Assembly: GCF_004114615.1 (NCBI RefSeq)
Contig: NZ_CP035300.1
Location: 2,232,001 to 2,296,000 of the forward strand
Length of the DNA stretch: 64,000 nucleotides
Origin: Dyella sp. M7H15-1
GTDB taxonomy: Bacteria; Pseudomonadota; Gammaproteobacteria; Xanthomonadales; Rhodanobacteraceae
Reading direction: 5' to 3'
Numbering within the stretch: position 1 is the stretch's first letter; each line of letters begins with the position of its first letter. Position numbers and translations under genes: made by a program. This document shows, piece by piece, positions 25,528-35,076 of the stretch. Under the pieces are notes generated by a model, which worked only from the letters and a program-made list of their open reading frames with translations, did no database searches and had not been told where the DNA came from.

Positions 25528-26850
25528 TCAGCGCTCGTCCTTCGCTACGTAGTCACGCTTGTCGGACCCGACATAAAGCTGACGCGGACGACCAATGCGC
25601 GAACCTGGGGTTTCGTGCTGTTCGATCCAATGCGCGATCCAACCGGCGGTACGCGCGATGGCGAACATCACCGTGAACATTTCAGTGGGGATGCCCAGCG
25701 CCTTGTAGATGAGGCCCGAATAGAAATCCACGTTCGGGTACAACTTGCGCTCGACAAAGTAGTCGTCCTTCAGCGCGGCTTCTTCCAGCTTCATCGCCAC
25801 GTCCAACAACGGGTCGTTGACGCCCAGCTCGGCCAGCACTTTGTGGCACATCTCGCGGATGATCTTCGCGCGCGGGTCGAAGTTCTTGTACACGCGGTGG
25901 CCGAAGCCCATAAGACGGAAATTGTCGTTCTTGTCTTTGGCGCGCTTGACCGCGGCCTCCACCTTGTCCGGCGCGCCAATCTCTTCGAGCATCTTCAGCA
26001 CGGCTTCATTGGCGCCGCCATGAGCAGGTCCCCACAGCGCAGTGATGCCTGCGGCAATCGACGCATACGGATTGGCACCGGTGGAACCAACCAGGCGCAC
26101 GGTCGACGTGGAAGCATTCTGCTCGTGATCGGCGTGCAGAATAAACAGCAGATCCAGCGCCTTTGCTGCCACCGGGCTCATCTGCAGCGGCTCGCTCGGT
26201 ACTTCGAACATCATGTGCAGGAAGCGGTCGACGTATTCGAGGTTGTTGCGCGGATAACGGAACGGCCAGCCGATCGAATAGCGGTAGCACGCCGCAGCGA
26301 TGGTCGGCATCTTGGCGATCAGACGGATCGCCGCCAACTTGCGGTCGGCGGCGTCATCGACATCCAGATCGTCGTGATAGAACGCCGACAACGAAGCCAC
26401 CGAAGCGGCCAGCATGGCCATCGGGTGCGCGTCGTGGTGAAAGCCCTCGAAAAAGCGCTTGTGCGACTCGTGCATCATCGTATGATGCGTGATCTCGTTT
26501 TCGAAGCCTTCGAACTGACTCTTGTTCGGCAACTCGCCATTCAACAGCAGATAGGCCACTTCGAGGAAGCTGGACTTCTCAGCTAACTGCTCGATGGGAT
26601 AACCGCGATACATCAGCACACCCTGGTCACCGTCGATGTAGGTGATGGCACTCTTGGTGCTCGCGGTGCTGCCGTAGCCAGGGTCGTAGGTGAAGTGCCC
26701 GGTGTCCTTGTAGAGCGGGGCAATGTCGATGCAGACGGGGCCCATCGTACCAGTCATCAACGGGAGTTCGCTGCTGCGGCCGTTGAACTCATCTACCAGC
26801 TTGACGGACTTGGAATCGGACACGGAAACCTCCTGCACATGGGTCGCCAC
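25528..26850 (-). CDS. gltA: Citrate synthase
   Basis: The 440-residue protein is a type II (hexameric, NADH-sensitive type) citrate synthase: [36 protein letters not shown] (catalytic His), [13 protein letters not shown] (His) and [13 protein letters not shown], with a catalytic Asp further on. It condenses acetyl-CoA and oxaloacetate at the entry of the TCA cycle. The 5' leader (26851-26930) contains a 12-bp inverted repeat (aaggtgcatcgc / gcgatgcacctt) that could be an attenuator or mRNA-stabilising hairpin. Confidence 0.97.
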   Translation of the reverse strand: MATHVQEVSVSDSKSVKLVDEFNGRSSELPLMTGTMGPVCIDIAPLYKDTGHFTYDPGYGSTASTKSAITYIDGDQGVLMYRGYPIEQLAEKSSFLEVAYLLLNGELPNKSQFEGFENEITHHTMMHESHKRFFEGFHHDAHPMAMLAASVASLSAFYHDDLDVDDAADRKLAAIRLIAKMPTIAAACYRYSIGWPFRYPRNNLEYVDRFLHMMFEVPSEPLQMSPVAAKALDLLFILHADHEQNASTSTVRLVGSTGANPYASIAAGITALWGPAHGGANEAVLKMLEEIGAPDKVEAAVKRAKDKNDNFRLMGFGHRVYKNFDPRAKIIREMCHKVLAELGVNDPLLDVAMKLEEAALKDDYFVERKLYPNVDFYSGLIYKALGIPTEMFTVMFAIARTAGWIAHWIEQHETPGSRIGRPRQLYVGSDKRDYVAKDER

Positions 26851-26983
26851 CGTGGCAACCGCATAACGGCAACCAACCAGCGAAGGAAAGGTGCATCGCG
26901 ATGGGGAATCGGCGATGCACCTTATTTATTATCGCACATCGGCCTATGACAATCTGACCGCACATGGTCCCATTGACATGCGC

Positions 26984-27020
26984 AAAAAAACACAGGGCAG
27001 GCGCAAAGCCTGCCCTGTGT
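26984..27020 (-). terminator. Intrinsic terminator downstream of rpmE2
   Basis: On the minus strand a perfect 13-bp stem (acacagggcaggc / gcctgccctgtgt) with a 5-nt loop is followed by seven T residues. It lies 42 bp past the rpmE2 stop. A second small hairpin (acctgctg / cagcaggt, 27031-27050) lies between. Confidence 0.92.
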
Positions 27021-27061
27021 CGTATCAACAACCTGCTGATGACAGCAGGTATGCAGAACGA

Positions 27062-27307
27062 TTACTTCTGCGCGTAGCGACGACGGAACTTGTCCACGCG
27101 GCCGCCGGCATCGATCGTCTTCTGCTTGCCGGTATAGAAAGGGTGCGAATGGCTGGAAATATCCACCTTGATCAGCGGGTACTCGTTGCCGTCTTCCCAC
27201 TTGATGGTTTCCTTGGTCGCAATCGTCGAACGCGTTAGGAACGCGAAGTCAGACGAGAGGTCCTGAAACACCACCTGGCGGTAATTCGGATGGATATCGG
27301 GTTTCAT
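27062..27307 (-). CDS. rpmE2: 50S ribosomal protein L31 type B (zinc-free paralogue)
   Basis: The ATG giving [20 protein letters not shown] yields 81 residues; a longer upstream frame has no similarity. It has the L31 type B pattern ([20 protein letters not shown]) and contains no cysteines, so it lacks the zinc-binding CxxC motifs of type A. Such genes are often repressed by Zur and used in zinc shortage, but I see no clear Zur box. A strong terminator follows. Confidence 0.95.
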   Translation of the reverse strand: MKPDIHPNYRQVVFQDLSSDFAFLTRSTIATKETIKWEDGNEYPLIKVDISSHSHPFYTGKQKTIDAGGRVDKFRRRYAQK

Positions 27308-27419
27308 GACAGGCTCAAAGCGGTGGGTGAAAAGAACGGCATTATATTGAGCAACCAAGGGCCTGGTCAACCCAACCTCACCCCCGTAGAAAGAGTTCAA
27401 CATGGCCTTCTTGCCCGCT

Positions 27420-28361
27420 TTATCGCAACTTTTCGGCGCCCAGGGCCCGGCGCACCATGGCGGCAAACTTAGGCTGATCCAGCTCCAGCACCACGTTAGC
27501 CCGAGCCGGCAGCTTCAGGCGACTGTTCCAGTCCACCACTGTCGCGCCGCGGGTCAGGCGGCCATCCAACTCCACCCCCACGTGGCGACGCTCGCTGCGC
27601 ACCACCACGCTCGGATCTATCGCCACCGCCATGGCCAGGGCGTCGGCCACGATGATTCCATGCCGACCACTCCGGCGACTGGTCTCTCGTGCCACCTGGA
27701 ACACACGAGCGAAGAAGGCAGCCCGGCGATCTCCTTCGGCCAGCCATTCGTCGAATTCCGCTTCATCGAAGGCGTGGCGTAGGGTCAGTTCCCAGTCGAC
27801 CAGATCGAAGTCCGAAAACCCCTCGAACACGATGTGTGCCGCTTCTGGATCGAAACCCACGTTGAACTCGGCCGGTACCCGGCCGGTATTGCCATGTCCC
27901 GTCACAGCGCCTCCCATCACCACCAGGCGCTTCACACGCTGGGGCAAGCCGGGATCAAGCTTCAGCGCCAGGGCAAGATTGGTCAGGGGAGCCAGGGCAA
28001 CCAAAGTGATTTCACCAGGACGTGCACACGTCAGCCGTAGCAAGGCAAGCGCGGCGTGCTCACTCTCCACGCTTGTTACCGGCTCGGGAAAACCAACGTC
28101 ACCCAAGCCATCCCGACCATGCACAAACGCGGCATCTTCTTCAGGCAAGCGCACCAGCGGCGTTGGACAACCGGCAAAGATGGGCGTCGACGCACCCACC
28201 AGATCGACCAGCGTGCGCGCATTACGCACGGTATGGGAGAGTCCGACATTGCCAGCGGCAATGCTTAAACCCAATACGTCGGCATGCGCATGCGCCATCA
28301 GAGTCGCTAACGCGTCGTCCACGCCGGGATCGGTATCGATCAAGAGTTGTGGTTTGCTCAT
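27420..28361 (-). CDS. Inosine-uridine preferring nucleoside hydrolase family protein
   Basis: From the ATG giving [17 protein letters not shown], the 313-residue protein has the metal-binding Asp cluster DTDPGVDDA (residues 8-16), VMGGAV and [11 protein letters not shown], hallmarks of IunH-type hydrolases that split N-ribosyl bonds of nucleosides. Substrate preference cannot be read from sequence. The start 39 bp upstream is less likely because the conserved region begins at this Met. Confidence 0.92.
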   Translation of the reverse strand: MSKPQLLIDTDPGVDDALATLMAHAHADVLGLSIAAGNVGLSHTVRNARTLVDLVGASTPIFAGCPTPLVRLPEEDAAFVHGRDGLGDVGFPEPVTSVESEHAALALLRLTCARPGEITLVALAPLTNLALALKLDPGLPQRVKRLVVMGGAVTGHGNTGRVPAEFNVGFDPEAAHIVFEGFSDFDLVDWELTLRHAFDEAEFDEWLAEGDRRAAFFARVFQVARETSRRSGRHGIIVADALAMAVAIDPSVVVRSERRHVGVELDGRLTRGATVVDWNSRLKLPARANVVLELDQPKFAAMVRRALGAEKLR

Positions 28362-28687
28362 AGCTTTGGGAATCGGGAATCGGGAATCGGAGGCTAACAC
28401 GTAGTTCGAGCGCGCAAAGGTTTGTGCTTTTACTCATACGCCAGTAATACAGGCGATACTGGGGGTCTGAAGAAAGCGCGCACCAAGTCTGGCCAAGAGG
28501 CCATGTCAGCCAGTTGCGCGTGCACACGATCAATCAGTTTCTCGCCCGCACGCAGTGGACTCCGCGCAACGCAGGTACGTACTGCCGGTTAACGCTAAGA
28601 CCCGGATCGACCACCCTCACACCAACTCGGTCCTCGACCTGGCCAACATGGCGTGAATGGGTGGCCGGCTTACGTGGAATACGCAAA
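28362..28687. other. Intergenic stretch without a recognised gene
   Basis: About 325 bp upstream of the nucleoside hydrolase gene. It holds a short tandem run of about three gggaatc units (28369-28391), a pattern common between genes of Xanthomonadales. I recognise no gene on either strand. Confidence 0.5.
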
Positions 28688-28717
28688 GGGAGAGATGAGT
28701 GCGAGCTCATCTCTCCC
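28688..28717 (-). terminator. Intrinsic terminator downstream of the Cys-rich secreted protein gene
   Basis: A perfect 12-bp stem (gggagagatgag / ctcatctctccc) with a 6-nt loop, followed on the minus strand by TTT, 26 bp beyond the stop at 28743. Confidence 0.85.
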
Positions 28718-28742
28718 CTATCGATCTTGATTCAGTATTGCT

Positions 28743-29270
28743 TTAGTACAGGCAATCCAGCAACCCGTCGTAGATCGTTTTGTTGGTGTGCGGTAGCGTG
28801 GTTGTCAAAGGGTTCTGGTTATGGCTCAAGGTCGCGACCAGATCTTCGGCGCGAGTGCCTGCTGCAAGAGGGCTGACGCATTGCCATACCCTGGGCTGCA
28901 CCAGAACCTTGCCGCTCTCTGCATCAATCTCTTCTTCACTGGCGGCAAACGTCCAAACACATTCGCCGACATCACCGGTGCCGACTTGCACTGAGCAGCG
29001 ATAGCTGAGTGCCTCGATATTGGTGTACTCGCCTGAGCAGAAGGTGTCCATACATACGTCGTTGAAGTTTTTCTTCAGCAAGTAGGTAGTGTTCCACCAG
29101 TCGTCTTGTTGCTGCCAAGTGGGTAGGTAGTCGACCATATTTACGTAGTTTACGCCGCCCGATGCTACCTGTTGCGATGGAGTAGCAAGAGTGGGCAGTG
29201 TCGTGAAGCAGGCGGCGAGCAGAAGCATGCTTTGAAAGATGTTCGAACAGATAATCGAATGCTTATTCAT
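28743..29270 (-). CDS. Secreted cysteine-containing hypothetical protein
   Basis: From the ATG giving MNKHSIICSNIFQSMLLLAA the product has 175 residues with a Sec signal peptide (cleavage near TLAT-PSQQ). The mature part has six cysteines (in NDVCMDTFCS, YRCSV, GECVW, WQCVS, LLDCLY), even in number, which suggests disulfides in the periplasm or outside. I recognise no family. It is AT-richer than the core genes and sits at the left edge of the rhs/IS region, so it may be part of the accessory island. It has its own terminator. Confidence 0.75.
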   Translation of the reverse strand: MNKHSIICSNIFQSMLLLAACFTTLPTLATPSQQVASGGVNYVNMVDYLPTWQQQDDWWNTTYLLKKNFNDVCMDTFCSGEYTNIEALSYRCSVQVGTGDVGECVWTFAASEEEIDAESGKVLVQPRVWQCVSPLAAGTRAEDLVATLSHNQNPLTTTLPHTNKTIYDGLLDCLY

Positions 29271-29687
29271 GAGTGTCTTTCTCTCTGAATCAAATGGATG
29301 CATCATGGCTGACGCCACTCTATTGAGCACGGGCGCCGCGTTACCCAATAGAAGCTAAGGACTGAAAGCCAGGTAGGAATGTCGATCGTCCATTCCGCGT
29401 CAGCGACATGCGTGATGTCAGCGAGAACTGGCAGCGAAATCAGCGCCCCGTTCGGGTGAAGGTGTCTGCGAAGGACTCATTGGTAGGTGGCCCCGAATCC
29501 CAGACCCTGTCCGAGGGCGCCACCACTGGAGCATGCGTACGCTGGCTGCCAAGTTGGGCATCTCCGATACCACAGCCGTCGCTACGTGATTCGGCGTGCT
29601 CACGCCGTCAATGCAAAAGGCCGCGCTCTGGCAACTGAGGCGAAGGCGCACCTTCACCGCACACGTCAATGACGTCACTGTAATTTC
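29271..29687. other. Decayed intergenic DNA at the left edge of the rhs/IS region
   Basis: No intact gene. A short plus-strand stretch near 29526-29570 reads MRTLAAKLGISDTTAVAT, then a stop, resembling a helix-turn-helix fragment; it may be the remains of a lost regulator gene but this is weak. The right border coincides with the end of the outer IS66-type remnant. Confidence 0.35.
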
Positions 29688-29691
29688 GTAA

Positions 29692-29883
29692 CTATTCAGC
29701 CCTGGGTAGGCACGAGCGAAGGTTTGACGTCGGCGCCGCCGAAGTCATATAGCGAAAGGTGTCGCAGTAGAACGCCAACACGGAGCGCTGCTGCTGGATG
29801 CAGGTATGCACGACGGAGTAGGCCCGCTCAAGGAAGCGCATGCCACGGCCCGAACGCGTTACGTAGGAGATCTTTCGACGCAC
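29692..29883 (-). pseudogene. IS66 TnpC C-terminal fragment
   Basis: 63 codons encode GMRFLERAYSVVHTCIQQQR followed by SVLAFY and a terminal SCLP, similar to the end of IS66 transposases (typically ...RMLTVVATCRQQGRNVLDYL...SLLP). The N-terminal and catalytic parts are absent. It belongs to the older, outer IS66 copy. Confidence 0.5.
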
Positions 29884-30065
29884 GACAAGCGCGCGTTGTC
29901 AGTGATCGGCACAAAGGAGCCAGTGCAGGATCGCCGTCATGGAGCCACCTGAAGATCGGCGCAATTGGGCCACTTCATGATCGTAAGCGCTAACTCAGCG
30001 GCGTTATAAAACCATCCCCCTTCCACCACCACACTGTCCCCACGTTCAGCCCAGTGGAGATAGTT

Positions 30066-30374
30066 ATGATCAAGCGGGAAAAAACGGAAGCGGCCCTTCA
30101 GCGCGAGGCGTTGTGGCGAGATCGATTGGAACGCTACGCGACAAGCGGAAAGAAAGCATCTGATTTCTGCCGAGCCGAAGGCATACCGGTGTGGAGCTTC
30201 TACTCATGGCGTCAACGCCTTGCGCGTCACGCCGAGCCTCGCGTTGAGAAAGAAGCGCCCGTTGCGCCCTTCCTCGATTGGGGTGCACTCACTTCACCGG
30301 CGCCATCCATGAACGGCTTGGAGATTCGCCTCGATCTGGGTGCCGGTCTGGTGTCGACGATCGCGAGGCGCTGA
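30066..30374 (+). CDS. tnpA: IS66 accessory protein TnpA
   Basis: From the ATG giving MIKREKTEAALQREALWRDR the protein has 102 residues with a helix-turn-helix region (KASDFCRAEGIPVWSFYSWR) typical of IS66 OrfA. Its stop overlaps the tnpB start by one base. The gene appears intact although the rest of the element is not. Confidence 0.8.
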   Translation: MIKREKTEAALQREALWRDRLERYATSGKKASDFCRAEGIPVWSFYSWRQRLARHAEPRVEKEAPVAPFLDWGALTSPAPSMNGLEIRLDLGAGLVSTIARR

Positions 30375-31370
30375 TGTTTTTCCCCGAAGGTCAGATCCGG
30401 ATCTTTCTGTATGGCGAGCCGGTCGATAAGGCGCGCGCGGCGACAACGCCGATTCGAAACTGTTTTTCGACGAGACAAAAGTCCCGGTCGAAACCATCCA
30501 CGTACCCAACCCAGACATGGAAGGCTTGTCGCCCGACGAATACGAGGTGATCGGCGAGAAGATCAGTCATCGCCTGGCGATGCGTCCGTCACGTAGTGCC
30601 GCGCTACGTGCGCACGCTGAGCGCCGCGATACCCAAGCCCTGTCGTGCCCACCGGCACCCACAGGCGTCCTGGAAGGCAGTCGCGCCGATGTGAGTTTCA
30701 TCGCCGGCACGCGGGGGAACAAATGCCGTTACCACGTGCCGCTGCATCGGCAATGGCAGCATTTGAAGGACACTGGCATCGACGTCAGCCGTGGCTGGCT
30801 GACCCAACTCTCCAGACACTGCTGGACATGATCGGCCGACTGTATGCGGTAGAAAAGACCATCCGCGACGAGGGCTTGATCGGTGAGGCCAAGCGTCAAC
30901 GACGCCAAGCCGACGCGGCGCCAGTGATGCGCCGGCTCTTCGAGTGGGTGGATGAAAACATCCAGGCACAAGCCTTTTTGCCCAGCAACCCGTTTCTCAA
31001 GGCACTTGGCTACATCCAGGAGCGCAAGGATGGTTTGATGGTATATCTGGATGATCCGGATGTACCCATCGATACCAACCATGTGGAACGGGTGATTCGT
31101 GCCATTCCCATGGGAAGAAAAAACGGGACCTTCTGTTGGACTGAGCTGGGCGCCCAGCAGATCGCCATCGTGCAAAGCTTGCTGGCGACCTGTCGCTTGC
31201 ACGACGTTAATCCCTACGACTACCTGGTCGATGTCTTGCAGCGCGTGGGCGAGCATCCGCAGGCGCGCGTCCATGAACTGACTCCACGCGTCTGGAAGAC
31301 GCTGTTTGCCGATAAGCCGATGCGCTCTGATCTACATCATGCACATGGGGGCATCAAGGACGCCGGGTAG
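30374..31370 (+). pseudogene. Fused remnants of IS66 tnpB and tnpC
   Basis: tnpB begins MFFPEGQIRIFLYGEPVD and breaks off; the sequence jumps into tnpC (EGLSPDEYEVIGEKISHRL, LSCPPAPTGVLEGSRADVSF, DVSRGWLTQL), then after another break and frame change continues from MIGRLYAVEKTIRDEGLIGE to the C-terminus (NHVERVIRAIPMGRKN). The missing middle part is where the DDE residues lie. Three deletions or frameshifts are therefore needed to explain it. Confidence 0.75.
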
Positions 31371-31385
31371 CGAGCGCTTACCGCC

Positions 31386-31456
31386 TTCTTGCCACTTGCC
31401 TCGCAGCGTTGCAGCCGATCGCGCCACATCGCTTCCGTCGTTGCCCGTTTGCTCAT
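31386..31456 (-). pseudogene. IS66 TnpA N-terminal fragment of the outer copy
   Basis: The minus strand reads MSKRATTEAMWRDRLQRCEA, continuing SGKKA, parallel to the start of the inner tnpA (REALWRDRLERYATSGKKA). It is cut by the inner IS66 right end at 31381. Confidence 0.6.
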
Positions 31457-31538
31457 GCCGGTCTCCACTGTGATGAAGGGAGACCAGTGTGACCGCGCAG
31501 AGCGGCTGCTTCTATAACGCCGCTGGGTTACCGCTTAC

Positions 31539-31790
31539 AGGCGTACTGCGTGCCGTCCTTCATCGTCACGATCCAGTGGGCGGCGCTGGGCGTGGTGTCG
31601 TAGACGAACTGCAGGGTGGCGCCATACAGCGACGAATCGGTGTCGGTGTGCTCCCACACGGTACCGGCCGGGAACGGCCAATTGGCCGAACCGCTGACCA
31701 AATGGAAGTTCACCCCCTCGCCGCACGGCAACACCATTTGCACCGTGTTGAAGGTGTGATCGTTGTTGGGTGATCCTAAATAAGGCAACC
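31539..31790 (-). pseudogene. rhs module stub, cut by IS66
   Basis: The minus strand encodes LGSPNNDHTFNTVQMVLPC and continues to KDGTQYA, nearly identical to the first part of the displaced module at 42,919-43,160. The right boundary carries the same seam (gatcctaaataaggcaacc), and the left end stops at the outer IS66 end. No further rhs sequence is found on the far side of the IS, so the rest of the module was lost, probably by IS-mediated deletion. Confidence 0.8.
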
Positions 31791-31834
31791 TGACCCCGAT
31801 GTTGCCAAAACCGGGGGATTACCTCAGAGATTTA

Positions 31835-32248
31835 TCAGTCCGTCGAGTCGTAAATGTCCAACGCCAACTCGATGCCACGCTCACCTAGAACCTGAAGGTG
31901 CTCCGGCGGCAGAGATATTCCATCATTACCTGATCCCATAAAGAGTCCACAGAAGAGATCTACGCTGAAACTCCGGCGAATATCCGCCCAAACTTCTCGA
32001 TCATTCGTCAATTTGCCCAAGATCTCATCGATCTGCCCACATAGATCTTCCGGTTCGCGAGTCTGCGCCTCTAACCACCACATGCCCGTTTTAGCGATCC
32101 GCACTTGGCCGGTAGACCGCCCAAGAATCTCGTCACCCTTTTGCTGAGAGCCAGTGGGTTCACTCCCCAGCACTTGGCTGACCTCGTCTGGTACGAGTAA
32201 ATCACCAGCGATACGCAAGGTGGCACGAGAACGTTCAAAAGATGGCAT
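31835..32248 (-). CDS. DUF4279 protein, candidate immunity protein of the displaced rhs toxin
   Basis: The 137-residue protein matches the DUF4279 pattern: RATLRIAGDLLVPDEVSQVL, EPTGSQQKGDEI, a central WWLEAQT, and a C-terminal DLFCGLFM ... LGERGIELALDIYDS. DUF4279 genes are frequent directly after rhs and other polymorphic toxin tips. Once the IS5 copy at 32342-33186 is removed, its start lies about 75 bp after the toxin stop on the same strand. It has no signal peptide, fitting a toxin with a cytoplasmic target. Immunity function is inferred. Confidence 0.8.
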   Translation of the reverse strand: MPSFERSRATLRIAGDLLVPDEVSQVLGSEPTGSQQKGDEILGRSTGQVRIAKTGMWWLEAQTREPEDLCGQIDEILGKLTNDREVWADIRRSFSVDLFCGLFMGSGNDGISLPPEHLQVLGERGIELALDIYDSTD

Positions 32249-32341
32249 ATTTCACCTGTCCATCGTCAGAGTCACACCGGCCTTCTGGCCCGGCATCCAA
32301 TTTGACATATCACTTGGACTTCACGTCATCCAAGTTGCCTA

Positions 32342-33186
32342 GAGCATGTCGTCATAAGATTCTGAGCCACATGACGAGGCAGCGAATTTGCACAGCGGCA
32401 AGGAAAGAGGACAGATTCTTCGCGTAGCGTGTCGCCACACCACGCCACTGTTTCAGGTACAAAAACGCATTCTCAACCAGGTGGCGATGACGATACAGGT
32501 ACGTGTCGTAGTCGCGCGGCTCTTTTCGGTTTTTACGTGGCGGAATATGCGCCTGCATGCCTTGCTCATGAGCCTGCTCAACAATGGCATCACTGTCATA
32601 ACCTTTGTCGGCCATGAGATGCTCAGCAGGAATGTCTTTGATCAGTTCCGCGGCCTGCGAACAATCTGCCCGGGTACCCTCTGTAACAAGAATTCGGACT
32701 GGCATACCATGCGCATCCACGGCCAAATGTATCTTGGTGTTGCGCCCCCTTTTGTGAGACCTATGCCCTGATTGCCGCCACGAGCTCCCGCTGCATGAGG
32801 ATGAACCTTGCAGTGACTGGCATCGATCATCAGCCACTCAAAGTCCGGCTCATCCATCACACGTTCCAACAGACCTTCCCATGTGCCGTTATCGCGCCAG
32901 CGACAAAAGCGCCGATGGGTATTCTTCCAATCGCCGTACTCGGGTGGTAAATCTCGCCACGGCGCTCCGGTGCGAAGTATCCAGAACACTGCGTTGATGA
33001 ATTGCCGATTATCTTTGGCTACACGCCCCCATCGGCCCGCTTGACCCGGCAAATGGGGTTCAAGCAAACCCCATTTTTCATCGGAGATGTCATGGCGTCG
33101 ATAGGCTGCAGTCACAGAGGATTCCATCCAGCAAGATTCGATGGCAGGTAGTTAACCATATTTCAACACCTCATGACGACAGGCTC
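32342..33186 (-). mobile_element. IS5-family element, copy A (845 bp)
   Basis: Bounded by inverted repeats GAGCATGTCGTCATAAG and GAGCCTGTCGTCATGAG and flanked by TA on both sides (32340-32341, 33187-33188), as in the IS427-like group of IS5. It sits in the last codons of the rhs toxin tip: removing it and one TA restores an open frame. It differs from copy C at only a few positions, so insertion was recent. Confidence 0.92.
32352..33127 (-). CDS. IS5-family transposase (two overlapping frames, copy A)
   Basis: The first frame (32642-33127) encodes the N-terminal part ([35 protein letters not shown] with the first Asp); the second (32352-32837) gives [24 protein letters not shown] and the C-terminal [15 protein letters not shown] (Glu of DDE). 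A run of four A and five G where the frames overlap fits -1 frameshifting, which would make a protein of about 258 residues. Confidence 0.88.
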
Positions 33187-33950
33187 TACGACCTCTCCCG
33201 TCGGATCAACGACATCTCCTGTTTTCGGGTCAACGCCGAATACGTCTGTCGCCTTGCTCCCTGGACAACTCTGTTTGATTCCGTGGAACCGACCTTTTCC
33301 TTCCCTGGCGCCCACGCCTGTACGACGCCCCCATTCCGCAGCACCGGTATCAGCAGGCCAGTATCCAGGGGGCAGCCCAGTCGATTGTTGAGTGTTGTCC
33401 GTAGCCCAATCCAGCGCACTGCCAAGCAAATAACCGACGCCACCACCGATAGCTGAGCCACCTGCTATTTCAGCGGGAGTGGCTGCGATATTTAGCCCAC
33501 CCGTAAAAGCATCTACTACAACGGACCCTCCAGCGGTTACCGCTCCCCCCGCCACCGCACCACCGGTGGACCAAGACTGTGCGTAGCTCATCAACCCTAA
33601 TAGATCGATGTAGCTCAGTGGATTTCCACCCACATAGGCATAGAAGCTCAACTGCCCACCACCAAACGTGATAGGGTCCTCACTGATGAACCCACTCATC
33701 ATCGGGCTGTAATAGCGTGCTCGATAGTAGTAGAGGCCCGGGCTGTCGGCTTCTCGCCCCGTGTACTGGTACGGATTCGTGAATCCCGTTGTCGTGTCAC
33801 TTGGTGTCACGTTCCCATACGGGTCGTAGCTGTAGCGCTGCCTGATTGCACCAGTCGGATCAGTCAATGCAATCGTGCTGTTGAGCAAGTCCGTCAAGAA
33901 GTACGTTCGTCCCGTGACATCGTTGCGCGCAAAACGCTCGTCGATGCCTA
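33163..33950 (-). pseudogene. rhs core end plus toxin tip, disrupted at both ends by IS5 copies
   Basis: The frame enters from IS5 copy B at 33950, reads the conserved Rhs end (LYYYRARYYSPMMSGFISED ... NPLSYIDLLGL), then a variable tip of about 140 residues with small hydrophobic glycine-rich segments and a terminal AREGKGRFHGIKQSCPG ... VFGVDPKTGDVVDPTGE motif that resembles polymorphic toxin tips of Rhs proteins. The last seven residues (EPVVMRC) come from IS5 copy A. Without the IS the frame would end in GEVVGNLDDVKSK. The nature of the toxin activity is not certain. Confidence 0.85.
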
Positions 33951-34795
33951 GAGCCTGTCGTCATGAGGTGTTGAAATATGGTTAACTACCCGCCATCGAA
34001 TCTTGCTGGATGGAATCCTCTGTGACTGCAGCCTATCGACGCCATGACATTTCCGATGAAAAATGGGGTTTGCTTGAACCCCATTTGCCGGGTCAAGCGG
34101 GCCGATGGGGGCGTGTAGCCAAAGATAATCGGCAATTCATCAACGCAGTGTTCTGGATACTTCGCACCGGAGCGCCGTGGCGAGATTTACCACCCGAGTA
34201 CGGCGATTGGAAGAATACCCATCGGCGCTTTTGTCGCTGGCGCGATAACGGCACATGGGAAGGTCTGTTGGAACGTGTGATGGATGAGCCGGACTTTGAG
34301 TGGCTGATGATCGATGCCAGTCACTGCAAGGTTCATCCTCATGCAGCGGGAGCTCGTGGCGGCAATCAGGGCATAGGTCTCACAAAAGGGGGCGCAACAC
34401 CAAGATACATTTGGCCGTGGATGCGCATGGTATGCCAGTCCGAATTCTTGTTACAGAGGGTACCCGGGCAGATTGTTCGCAGGCTGCGGAACTGATCAAA
34501 GACATTCCTGCTGAGCATCTCATGGCCGACAAAGGTTATGACAGTGATGCCATTGTTGAGCAGGCTCATGAGCAAGGCATGCAGGCGCATATTCCGCCAC
34601 GTAAAAACCGAAAAGAGCCGCGCGACTACGACACGTACCTGTATCGTCATCGCCACCTGGTTGAGAATGCGTTTTTGTACCTGAAACAGTGGCGTGGTGT
34701 GGCGACACGCTACGCGAAGAATCTGTCCTCTTTCCTTGCCGCTGTGCAAATTCGCTGCCTCGTCATGTGGCTCAGAATCTTATGACGACATGCTC
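33951..34795 (+). mobile_element. IS5-family element, copy B (845 bp)
   Basis: Same ends as copies A and C, opposite orientation, flanked by TA (33949-33950, 34796-34797). It interrupts a displaced rhs module: the undisturbed counterpart at about 44,460-44,480 reads gatgcctaaaccaatc, while here gatgccta and taaaccaatc flank the element. The junction therefore proves a clean insertion with TA duplication. Confidence 0.95.
34010..34785 (+). CDS. IS5-family transposase (two overlapping frames, copy B)
   Basis: Frames 34010-34495 and 34300-34785 match those of copies A and C. The candidate slip site is the AAAAGGGGG run at 34384-34392: the zero frame reads ACA-AAA-GGG, and a one-base backward slip keeps AAA pairing and enters the second frame. 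It carries Asp, Asp and Glu of a DDE transposase. Confidence 0.88.
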
Positions 34796-35076
34796 TAAAC
34801 CAATCAGGATCGGATTGATCGTGCCACCTTGGGTTTCCTGCACCGCATTCATGCCGTCATACAGGAACTGCGTGGCTGTACCTTGCACCGTTTTGCTTGT
34901 GCGACGCCCAAATGCGTCGTAACTGAAACTGAGTTGGACCGCGCCGCCCTGGCTGATCTGCGCAAGCTGATTGCGTGCATTCCACGTATACGTGTTCGTC
35001 CCATCACTGGTCAGGTTGCCGTTCGCGTCGTAAGTCAGCGCCTGCCCGTTGAAGCTCGTCTCCCGATCATTGAGGT
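34796..35076 (-). pseudogene. rhs core fragment between IS21 and IS5 copy B
   Basis: The minus strand encodes NDRETSFNGQALTYDANGNL ... TYTWNARNQLAQISQGGA ... FLYDGMNAVQETQGG, a continuation of the rhs core broken by the IS21 element on its right and IS5 copy B on its left. Sequence is almost identical to 44,470-44,745 of the full-length rhs gene. Confidence 0.9.

Larger units (their letters stand above)
29983..31381 (+). mobile_element. Inner IS66-family element with internal deletions (about 1.4 kb)
   Basis: The ends start with the IS66-type GTAAGCG: gtaagcgctaactcagcggc on the left, and the complement of gccgggtagcgagcgcttac on the right. Inside are an intact tnpA and a fused, truncated tnpB/tnpC. 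The catalytic centre of TnpC is deleted, so it could move only if helped. It is inserted in the outer IS66 remnant just after that copy's tnpA start. I find no clear 8-bp target duplication. Confidence 0.75.
29688..31538 (-). mobile_element. Outer, older IS66-family remnant, split by a second IS66
   Basis: On the minus strand an IS66 left end (gtaagcggtaacccagcggc, complement of 31519-31538) is followed by a tnpA start (MSKRATTEAMWRDRLQ, 31386-31456). After interruption by another IS66 (29983-31381) a C-terminal tnpC fragment follows (29692-29883: MRFLERAYSVVHTCIQQQ). The far end near 29688 (gtaactattc) is degenerate. Most of the element is missing. The right end abuts an rhs stub; no target duplication is found, so adjacent DNA was probably deleted. 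Confidence 0.6.

Noticed and set aside
26887-26924. Inverted repeat upstream of gltA as a riboswitch
   Set aside because: It is a simple 12-bp stem with no known aptamer features; it is noted only as a possible leader hairpin.
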